This document shows, piece by piece, positions 26,601 through 38,600 of a stretch of 64,000 bases of DNA. Every line of letters begins with the position of its first letter. The first letter of the stretch is position 1. A program made the position numbers and the translations under genes. The notes under the pieces were generated by a model. That model was not told the DNA's origin and did no database searches. It was given only the letters and a program-made list of their open reading frames with translations. Origin of the DNA: Galaxea fascicularis (lineage: Eukaryota; Cnidaria; Anthozoa; Scleractinia; Euphylliidae); the NCBI GenBank assembly GCA_948470475.1, contig OX419342.1, positions 7,961,335 through 8,025,334 of the forward strand, read 5' to 3'.

Positions 26601-29600
26601 TTTAAATAAGTTACCATTTCTAAAACCCCTGAGAAAACGCATGCGCGCTGTGGCGGAGAGTGCCGTGTTTGATGGCGTGATTATCGGGGTCATCCTGTTG
26701 AACACCATTGTACTAGCACTCTATCACCATGGGATTGAAAGGTCGTTCGAAAAAGTTCTGGACTTGTGCAACATGGTATGAAAAAGACAGTTTTATAATC
26801 TAGTTCAGTTGTGCAGGCATAGCCTGCATGCCCCAGGCTCTCAGTGGAGGTGCGCGAACGAGAAGGATCGAGCGAAAAAAAACGAGCGGGCACTGGGGGT
26901 GGCGGGCTAGTGGCCTCATCCGTACCAAGTCCACCTCTGTTTTTTCATTGCTTTATTTTTGCCTCGCTCTGCCGGTACTGTCGCGCCTCGTCTACCATCT
27001 AAACGCCTGGAACAGGCTAGCGCAAACAGTTCAATTAATCAATTTAAGAGTTGGTGTTACTGACAATTTTCTGGTCGCACGTTTTCTAGTAGAGTAACAT
27101 TACTATTGAAGGTTTACCGACTCCCATTTACTTAGCCTTCCCCAGCAGTTAGCCACAAATTCTTGTCAAAGAAAGACGAAGATTACCACACAGTTACTTA
27201 AAAAGAGAGCACAGACCAATTAAAGATAAACGAGTAAGAAAAGACGAGAGCATTGATGACCAATTTTAAAAGAATACATCAGTCGTGCTCCGAGTGGTTA
27301 CAACAAAAAGCCTTTCTTTCCAAAAATATGCTCTAAAATATTTGTGAATCCCGTCTTTTCTGTAGGTATTCACGATTATGTTTGTGGCCGAGATGATATG
27401 GAAACTAATCGCGTTCGGACCGCTGACCTACGCAAAAAGCAGATGGAACGTATTTGATGCCATCATTGTGACTGCAAGTGTTGCTGGGTATCTTACTGCG
27501 TCTGGTGGAAGTTTCAGTATCTTTCGCAGCTTGAGACTGGTAATTCGGGTCTTCATCATTCCAGTTGCACTTTTTGACGTAGCTTTGAGGCAGCGATTTC
27601 GACAGACATTTAGAGCTTGAACTTTGACATCGATATTTTGAACATCACGCTCTTTAACCTCTGAAAGTAAATTTCAGTTTAATCACGGCAAACGATGTTT
27701 CGACATCTACTAAATTAGATCGTTAAAATGTTGACAATTCAACTACTGTTGACGGTATTAGATGTCGCATCTTTAAAACTTCAAGGACCTGTCTACAAAA
27801 CGATCAAACACCCAGAGACGGCCTTCATGCACTTTTCCATCTTTGGGAGAAATAGAGTGGAGGAACAAACGACGAGGCGAACATGACGGTCACCCAATTA
27901 ACCTACAAAAATAGACAAGGAACCTTCACATCCAGTTTACAATAGGCTGTTTCCGAATTACCTCAGGCCTCTTTTTCAAGAGCTAGTACTCATCCTCCAA
28001 AATGAGTTTAATTTGCGTGTGAATGAAAATTGATTTGCATATGAAAGGATGAGCGCTGAGACTCGCTTTAAAAAAGAGGCCTGAGGTAATTCAGAAATGG
28101 CCTATTTCATGTCTCAGTGGCTTCCTTGAAAATTCTCCGCTTATCATTCCAGTTCCGAGTTCTTAACCTTGCGCAGTCCTGGAAAACAATGGCAAAACTG
28201 GTAACAGCAATAACCAAAAGCATTGGTCCAGTTGGTAACATCACACTCATTCTTGGAGTCATCATCTATGTATTCGCCGTCGTTGGAATAAAGGTGTTTG
28301 GCAATACTTACTCACCGGACAAGTTTGGAGACGATGGTGTGCCTCGCTGGAACTTCAACAACTTTTGGCACGCATTCATGATGGTGTTTAGAGTGTTGTG
28401 TGGGGAGTGGACCGAGCCTCTATGGGATTGTATGAGGGCCACGAACCCAGTGGCGATATTGTTCTTTCTGCCTGCTTTTGTCATCGGAAATTTTATTGTG
28501 AGTGTTTGGGTCTTGAGCTGTTTAATATCCTTAACCGTATTTCAAGGCGGTTTTGTCATCCTTTAATTCGTAAAAGGCGCAGGTTTCTTTGCACAGATTT
28601 CGGCTCAAGACGAGTTCATCGCCCTCTTCAATTAGGCTACAACCAGGTACAAAATTGTTGAGACATTTGCAATCAAAAACAACTTTTCTTTCTCAAAACC
28701 GCTGCTGCTAAGAAATCTGTGAGATACAACACACTGCCCCTCCCTCTCCCCCTTTCAGAGTTGTTTCTCCAAGTTTCGGGCATGGTGTTGCACTGTTAGC
28801 AACTTTGATAGGAAAGGGGGGGGGGGGGGGGGGAAGCGGAAGATAATGGAAACATCATTAAAGGCCAAATGACGTACACTGTCCCAAGTATTTTTGGTTT
28901 CATACACGGCAGTTGAGATAGAACGATACCGGTTAAAGGTTCGATGCCAATTTAATCAATGAAGAAAAGAATTCCACGACAGTAATCAAAACCACCTCTT
29001 GTTATTTATTACCACAGGTTCTTAACCTTTTCGTCGCTCTGTTGCTGAGCGCCTTTGACACAGACGACGATGACAATAGTTTTGACGAAGAGGAAGGAAA
29101 CAACTCCAGACTTAAGAGAGTTCTCAAGAGGCTTACCAAAACGAAAAAGACACGACTATTTGTGGCCACGTTCAAAGAAAGATACAAGTTGTACGAGGTG
29201 CAACTTCTTGAAAGTAACATGACGGCTCAAGGAATCCCTTTAAGTAAACAACAGGGAGGTGTCTCAAACAAGGCATCCGGGAACTTCCACGAGGGTAAGT
29301 GTTTGAAACACAGTGAAAGATGTAGGTAAAACTAGGATTTGGAATGTAATGATGGGATAAGATGAAAGAAAATGGAATGGAATGGAACGGAATACAACAA
29401 ATATAACTCTGATAAAATATATAAAATATCAAGGGATTGGAAAGATACAACCATTAAATTAAACGGTAGGACAGGACAAAACAGTAACGAGTCGAGGTAA
29501 ATGTTGGGGAGACATTTACCAAGGCTTGTATGTTCCACAAAAAGAACAAAACAACTAGTGAGGGCAAATGGACTATCGTTGACAACCTATTTTGGAAGAT

Positions 29601-32600
29601 GCACCACTTTGACACTCACGTCATCGAGTCAAGACAGTGCTCGGTCACATGACGTGGTCACATGACGTGATTTTGTGTATACTTGATTCTCGTACACTAT
29701 GAAATTAGACTAAACTGAGATCAGATGACGACGCTTCAAAAACATAAAAGCAATTGACTACAGTAGAACAGGAGCCATAGTTTCAAAGGAAACGTTTATG
29801 CTACCTCCTGAGAGAGTAAATGAGACTGTGTTTGACATCATCAACTAGATTGGCAACATTGGTAACATGGATTGGTCACAATAAAGAGGTTGAGGTGCTC
29901 ACGTTTCGAGCACTGGTCGATCCTCAAAGCTAAGATGGCACTCAAAACGTCGACTTTTGATATCCTCAGGTGGCCAATTCATGTAAAAACCCAGGTAAAA
30001 ATAGCCAAACACGCTTGAATGCATGTTCGTTTTCGTCTTCAGCACGAAGAGATGTGATACCAGCTGGTAACAGGTCTCCAGAAAGAGGACCACACAGGTA
30101 CATTGTTGAAGTAGACGACTGCCTGCCAGAGTGCTGCATGTTCAATAGGTCCTCAAAACAACACTTTGCGTGGCTCAAGTTGCGATGCAGCATCAGATGC
30201 CTTGTAGAACACAAGTACTTAGAGTGGTTTATTCTCTTCACGGTTATGTTCAGCAGCTTTGTTCTGGTAAGACAATACACTAATCTAACTACCCCAACTC
30301 TGAATGTGTTGCTTGAAGCAATTCAGATTCCCCTTCGAGGGGAAGGCCAGAAAAGGGCGAGGAGCAGGCCAAAGTACTTTAATATCATCCGACCGGTTGG
30401 CTCAGTTCGTAGAGCACCGGACTACCGTGCGGGAGGTCGCGGGATCAAACCCCGGCCGGACCTTCAGTAACTGAGGAGAAAGTGTTGCCTTTGTAATGAC
30501 ATCTGTAAATAGTTAGACCCCCTAGTCTTCTCACATAAGGAAGATTGAGCGTAGTTACCGTTTCATAACACTTGTTCATAAATTCTGTGGGACATTAACG
30601 AACCCACTCACTGCTCGCACAGAGTAGGTATATTTCTGCCAGCATGTGATCAGCCTGGCTGGCTTATGGGCGAATGAGACCACAATGCATATACAGCCAG
30701 AAGTCAGGCTACTTGCTGGGTGCTGGAACCCTTACTCAAATAGTTAACTGACATGTGGTTTTATTTCCCTAGGTTTTTGAGGACATTCACCTTCCTGAGA
30801 GACCATTACTCCAAAAAGCTTTGGATATTCTTAATTACTTCTTTGCTGCGGTTTTCTCGTTAGAGTTTTTGCTTAAGATTCTCGGTTTTGGTGTAGTAAA
30901 GTATTTCTCTTCAGTATGGAACTGTTTAGATGCTTTCATTGTAGCGGTGAGTATAACAAAATATTAAGAGGATTCAGATATAAGTACAGCCGGTGTATAT
31001 ATCTACTCTCCAGCGCTCGTATACCAACCCATACTGTAAGCAATTTGTTAGTGTTCTTTGGAATTTGATGCGATCTTCAAAAACTCATTAATAATTCATC
31101 AAGCGAGTTAACTTGCCAATTGAATGGTAAACCATTGAATGAAATTAGACCGCCACTTCTCCGTATTCTCTGTCAATCTGGGTACTTATGATTCCATAAC
31201 ATCGACAAAAACAAACCGGCTCGCGCGTTATGGAGTGCTTTCCAGCAGCGTGTAAAAAATTCTCTTTTTTTATTGCAAATTTATAAGGCTTCCTATTTCA
31301 AAGGTAAGTTATTAACTTACTGATTTTGAAATATTTCCGCCACAGATCTCACTCGCTTGCTTATCAGAAAACAAACAACTGTCAGTGTTTCGATCTCTTC
31401 GGACGCTGAGAGCACTACGTCCTCTTCGAGCCATATCCAGAATGGAGGGAATGAAGGTATGGATTCCTTAGCAACATCTTTTATCATCACCACACTTTAC
31501 CGTCTTAAACTAGCCCACGCATGAACCACTTATGCACCTGTCAATGGTTTCCCCCGGGGGTGGGGGGGGGGGGGAAGATCGGGCATACCCTCGGGGTTTG
31601 GCTTAAAATTGCCTCCCTTGGGTTGGGATTTTGACGAGTTCGGTGCTGTCCCAGGGTCGGGAAGATTGTCAACATTTGGTTAGTGGGGACAGTAGAAGAA
31701 CCATACACTACCATAGAACCTGCCATCTTTGATCGGTGGGCGTTCACAGGATCTTGAGAGGTCAGTGATGAGTTATTTACCATATTTCTCCGATCTTTTA
31801 TGTTAAAAAGTATAGTTTCTTCTTTGCACTATTAGGCAATAGATCGATTTTTCACTTGCCGGCGTAAAGTGCAAGTTGCCACTAATATTTAAATCTTTTA
31901 CTTTTACAAAAATCTCCCTAGGGTGGGGAAATTTAAATGGACATTTTTGCCCCAGGGTGAAAAAATTGACAAAAATTTGAAAGAAAGATGTCAAACCCCG
32001 TGGGTATGCCCGATCCCCCTCCCCTAGGGGAAGCCATTGACGAATAAATGAGTGTCTTGACAAACTACATGCCTCATGAACAATGCGTTTCCACCCACCA
32101 CTCCCATACGGTTTGACCGGCTCCCACGTTATTCCTCGTACTGTGATGACTGGAGATCAGTTTCACAAAGTATAAATAGAAAAGGGGAACGGGAGGTCAG
32201 TAGTTCTTCACCGTTTGGCCAACAAACGTCAGTCGACCTAAGTTCTTTTGAGTAAACCCAAAACTAGAGAATATTTCTATCGAACCTTCTGCTGAACTTT
32301 CGACCAACCCGCAAGAACGAACCAAACACAACTTAACTGTGTGTGCGCAAGTTTACATTTCAAAACCATTTTTGTGCCAAGTCCATATGACTTACAAATT
32401 TTAGTTTTGTGCACGCAAATTGGTCCTTTCAATTTGGGTTCCCCCGGACAAGTCTCTCAGTTTGCGAGCTACCGGTTTAAATCTGTTGGCATGCAGATTA
32501 TTTTGTGTCCATTTTTACGTACATTCACGTCATTTTGACACATTCAGGTTGTCATCAACGCATTATTCGCAGCAATTCCAGGTATCGGTAACGTGCTTGT

Positions 32601-35600
32601 AGTGTCTGTCCTGTTCTGGTTGATATTCAGCATCCTCGGCGTCCAGCTGTTTTCTGGAAAATTCCAGGCATGTTTCGACAGCGATGGTAAAAAACTACCA
32701 GCGAATGTGGTCCCAAACAAAACGGAATGTCTTCACTTTCCAGAGAAATACACGTGGGCGAACTCTGATGTGAATTTTGATAATGTTCTCAACGGCTTCC
32801 TTGCGCTTTTTCAAGTGGTGAGTTCCTTATTGCTTTCGTCAAATTCATGTTCTCCGAGCTTCTGCTACAAACTACTCTCGATAACACATTCAACAGATAA
32901 GATCATTAACCTGGCTTTTGGGTGGAGGAGAGAACGATGTTCACTACTTTTAAACAAACATCAATTCTTTAATATGTAAATGTAATCTTAGTAGTGAACT
33001 CAGGTCATCGCAAAGCCTCAAAGTGTCCAAGGGTCAAATACGAAATATAGACTTTAGCCATATAGATAACAGTAGCTGCTGCAAGCTTTGCAACTCATGA
33101 AATTTTGATTACTTGTGTATTTATATATTGCACAGTCATAGTGTTTTAGATTAAATCACTTTATGTTCACATCTTGTAAATAGCTTTTCGTATTAGATTA
33201 GTTTGGAGTAGATGGGTGTCCCCAATTAGTATTCTATAAAGCTAAGTACATTGACACGAAAATAAAGTTGTTTTATTATTATTGTTTTACTGTTTCCAGC
33301 AGTAGAGCATATGATTTACACATGAACACCGGGGTCGTAGCTAGGTTTTTTGTAATGGGGAGGGAAGGGGGGGGGGAGGGCATTATCGCGAGTACCGAAG
33401 GCAGAACCCTTGAATTGTAGTGGGGTCTTGGAGCATCCTCCCCCAGAGAATTTTCAAATTTGGGGGCTCCGAAACGCTATTTTCAGCACTTGTCATGAGA
33501 TATGTATCCGAAAAATAGACCCCGAATAAGTGTGAAAAGGCAGGTCAACTCCATCCTTGCGTTCACTCACGCAAAGGCCATGTTAATCAGCTATACTGAA
33601 CTGTAAAATAGGTCATTGGTGAAAACCTGCAAGTGGTTTTAAGCTATCTGCTAGAATTTGACAAGGATAGCGTTCACCAAACCTCATCCTTCAAAACAAG
33701 ATATGCAACTCCTCTTCGCTGTCTTTAAATTTCTGTTGTTTGTTCACTTTGATCTAAAATGTCAAGGATTTTGTAACACTCACCGAAAGGCGTTGTCTGT
33801 AATTTATTTAGCATTCAGATTAATATATCGTTCTGTTTCATACCTTAGGCTACTTTTGAAGGCTGGATTAATATCATGCACATGGCCGTTGATGTTACTG
33901 AGGTACGACCCCTTTTTGTTCAATGTTCTCTTATTCTTTAAACTGGCCTGTCTGATGGATAACTGTGGAAGAAGAAACCACGCCCAACTTGTTCATGTGA
34001 TATCATACACTGAAACAATTTCTAAGGAATTGCCCTAAACAAGAAGCTGATAGTATTACATGTTTGAAACAACAGTTTTCGAGAAACGACAATACGCAGT
34101 TGGGAAGTTAGGATGCAAAAGTAATGGCAAGGATGGCATAAGATTCTTTCAAGGAAGAAAAAAATCAAACTAACAAAGACACTTGACGCACTTGTCCTTA
34201 TTATCATTATTGCCGGTGAATTTAAAAGTTTAATGCTGAAATAGCATTCACCCGCTCCTAAGCCTGACACACTGTAAACTTACTAAACAGTTAGCCTGCT
34301 TGCAGGCGGTATTTTGTATACGCGCGAGAAGCCCGGCAACTCCGGTCGCCATATTGGACGAGTAAGTGGAAGATCTCGCGCGTATACAAACTACCGCCTG
34401 CAAGCAGGCTAATAAACGGTTCGTTCAAAGTACGTTTTTTTTTTCGTGTTTTCTTTTACAGGTTGACCATCAACCCAGAGTTGACAACAATATGATAGCA
34501 TACATTTACTTTGTGGCATTCATCATTCTCGGTTCCTTCTTTGTCCTCAATCTGTTTGTTGGAGTTGTCATAGACAACTTTAACTCCTTGAAGAAAAAGG
34601 TATGTTACAATGAAGTCGCATTCAAGTTCTTTACTGAGCACTAGCAAAAAAAGTCTCGCGGGATCAAAAGTGTATAATTTTTGTTTTGGATAGAGGAAAA
34701 AATGGTGACAAAGACATGTGGCAAGTCAGTTTTTCCCACTTTAAAGCCTATTCCAGTACACATACACACCATTAACTGAAGGGTCTGCTTCACGCAAACA
34801 TGGACATTCAAATACAACTTGCGGAAAACGTCCTGTTGATCACATGTGCTGACAAGGTATTGATATCCATCTTTTCACAGTACGAAGAAATAAGCAGTAT
34901 GGGTATGCTTCTAACTGAGTCACAAAGGAAGTGGGTAAATTTCTTGAAAGAGGCAGCGAAGAAGAAGCCTGCTCCGAAGGGATTAAGGCCAAAGGTAAAC
35001 TACAGTGCAGGTCATAACTCTTGGGACACAAAGCACTTTTCTGAATAATCCCCCCCCCCTCCTCCCCCACCACAATGTTGAGTTTAGATAAGGTGATAAA
35101 CCAACTTAAGTATAGTGGCCCACTGAGCTGTCTCAACATTGTTTGGGGGAGAGGGGAGCAGGTTAGGAAATGAATGAAACTGGTTTTGAAAGGAGTTATA
35201 ATACGGTGATTGATTGAAATTACTGCTTTCTTGGATTTCGCACTTTTTTGACACTGAGTGTCCCAAGGACTTATGACCTGCATTGTAGTAACTCATCTAA
35301 CGGCATGAAGCCGATTTTATATGAGCTTTGGAGGTGGCATGTGGCGAGAAATTGATACTCGCATTGATAGACACAGTTGATGCGACTATAAACTATAACG
35401 TTTAAAAACTACCAAGGTTTTACCAAGAGCCATGTCATTTCCAGCACACTTTTCCAACATACCAGTGTCTGAAGAAACTAGCAAGATTTCCTGGGCTCCT
35501 AGTATTGCTCTTAATCGTTATCACATTTTAATAATCCATGCTCAGTGACCAATGAATAGAAACGAGGCTGGAGGTGACCTTGGTTTAATACAGACCTGCA

Positions 35601-38600
35601 CTGGTTTTCTTGAGTAAATCATACTGTTCTTATTCTAACCCTTTTAGGGTGGATTTCATTCATCTGCGTAAAGAAGCCTGGAATAAAACGATGCTTTAAC
35701 CAACTGCGAGGATCATTCATTACTTCATTTCATTTTCACAGTTCATACGTGACTTATTTCATGCACATCATTCACATGCGTTTCTTTCACGGGAACATAT
35801 GAACCCACAACTGGCCTACTCCTAACGTCAGTGGCTTCATACCTTAGTTGGTTGAAGCATCGCACCGGCATCGCGAGATCACGGGTTCAAACCCCGTTGA
35901 AGTCCTGAATTTTTTTCAGACTTGTTTACGCATTTGCCCAAATAGCGTTCGTTACTCTGAGGATCATTCTTCACTTCATGTAAAATGGATCAACTTAGTG
36001 ATTTTAAAACATAGCTGACAACATCTGAGCATCATTTGCTGAAAATTATTTTCCAAACCAACAAGGAAAAGATAAGTGAGTCGTTCTGTTTCTCTATCAT
36101 GTGCAAAGGACCGATTCCGTGGTGTGTTATATGGCGTGGTAACTGGAGACAGGTTCGAGATTGCTATCCTGACGGTTATCATGTGTAACATGGTAATGAT
36201 GACGATTCAACACCACGGACAGTCGACCCAGGTCTCCGAGGTCTTACATATCCTTTGACAAATAACCCAGCAGAATGTGGCGTAGACACCATATTCCAAA
36301 ATGGCCGCCACTTCAATGCCCTTCAGTGTATATTCAAATTGGTCCTCGTTGCTTTGTGTTCATTTGAATTTCGCTCTTAAGAACGAGGCAACAAGGGCTA
36401 ATCTGAATAAAATTGGAATGGGAGCCATTTTGGAATAAGGTGTATTTAACAATTATTTCACGAGGTCGAGTGGTACGTTTAGGAGTGATGTAACTTGCAC
36501 CTCTCAAGAGCTGAATATTTCATTGGCCAAATGTCACAGCTGCTTCTTCGCCCGAACCTGATTGCAGAAACAGCGAGCAAAAGAGTAGTCCGAGCTCATC
36601 TATGTCCAACATAATGATGATGCATCCGACTGATAAACACAGTTTAACAATACAATTTCAAACCTGTCTTCGTTTTGTATAGTGATCTCAGGAGTACCCA
36701 ACGACAAATTTGTCATAATTGAACCGTTTTCGGTTAAAATGATTCGTGAGCGTATGCAAACAGATTGCTGGCTAATTGTTAACATCCGTGGGTAAAACTT
36801 ATCCACTCTTCAGAGCCAGCTAGCGATAAGTCTGACATTTGTAGTTGCCAGCAAGAACCTGTCTTACCAGTGGATTTTTGCCAGCCAGGAATTAAGTATT
36901 AAGTGTCTGTAGGTAAAGAAGATTAACTCTGGTATAAAATTAATTGTGGCCTTCTAACTATAGATACTACAAGGCGAAGATTTTCGTTTATCTCCCTGTT
37001 ACTCACAGTTACGTTTTGTTACCGAACGCACGAAATTCGGATGAATTCCTTCACTAATGCTTGACTGGCTAACACGGATCTCAAACTGGGTGTTCACTGG
37101 AATATTCACGGCTGAAGCCATCGTCAAGCTGATTGCCTTACGACATCATTACTTCAAGAAAGCCTGGAATGTGTTCGATTTTATCATCGTTGTTTTATCT
37201 GTGATTGGTAATGTGTTTCTCTTGTCTTCTATTAGTGCTGTTACGGCGCATTTCAACCACATAAAGAAATGACTTAAATATGCTGTATGATTCACCTCAT
37301 TGAAACTTATATATCACATTTCTTCACGTTATCTGTCTAACTAAGCGAGGAGAATCCGATATTCGTATTCTTCAGCTATCACTTTATAGCTTTACTGTTA
37401 CTTTACTAGAACCTGGAAATCGTTAAATAATAGCTTGAGTAGCAAAAACTAGCATAGAGCTTTCAGCCCAAACCAACACATTTTATTTTTCTACATGTGT
37501 TGTTTAGGCCACAAATTACAGGATTTGTTTCACGGTGCCCCGTAGTGTGAGTTACAGCTCGCAGCACCTCTAACATCAGTTGTCTCGACTGACCTCTTAT
37601 AACCCTGTTAATTTTAATCGTGTTGAAGTGCAAGCACCGTTACCCTCGTCGTTATCTTTGACGGGGTACCCGACGGGGTACCCTCGACGGGGTTACCCCC
37701 ATCGTTACCTTCGACGGACAAGCGAAATACAGCTAAGGCAAAACAAAGATCGTAGAAATAGGGATTTACATTTCACTGTTTACTTTACAGGAGTGGTGCT
37801 TGACGAGGTTCACCTCCGAGAAACGGTTGTCAACCCCAGTCTCCTGCGCGTTATGCGGATCTTTAGAATCGCCAGGTTACTAAGGGTCCTCGAATTTGCC
37901 AAGGGAATTCGCCAGCTTCTCGTGGCGCTTATGATTTCGCTGCCTGCGTTGTTCAATATTGGCACCTTATTATTTTTGGTCCTCTTCATCTACGCAATAA
38001 TCGGCATGTCTGCATTTGGGCGAGTCAAGAACGAAGGTAGCATGGATGAAATCGTGAATTTTCAGACGTTTGGGAATTCCATAATGCTGCTTTTCCGCCT
38101 GTCCACGGGCTCGGGATGGAACGACGTCATGAGCTCGTTGTCAGTTCAACCACCGGACTGTGATCCTAATTACCAAGGATATCCAAAAGGGAACTGTGGC
38201 ACTCCGCTTGGAGCGGCCGCTTACCTCATCAGCTATATTGTAATCGTGTTCATGATAATCGTCAATATGTACATTGCTGTGATTCTGGAAAACGTCAACC
38301 GCGCCCATGAAAACGACGATTTCGCCATCACCAAGGACGACTTTGACAGATACTACCGCAAATGGGCGACGTTTGTGCCCAACGGAAAGCAATTCATTCC
38401 TCTTGACCAACTTTCAGATTTTGTTGATGAACTCGATAAACCGTTCAGGATTTCGAAACCAAACGAATCTCGATTGAGGCAGTTGGACATCCCTATACGC
38501 GCAGGAGAGCTTATACACTGCTTTGATCTGCTCAAGGCGCTGGTCAGGAGCATTCTGGAAGAGCATGGAGAATCAACGGAAGTGTTTGAAGATATTACCG

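Noticed and set aside
36109..36258. Premature stop in sodium channel domain IV, suggesting a pseudogene
   Set aside because: The TGA lies after a perfect U12 AT-AC donor, so it is intronic. The rest of the gene has no stops.
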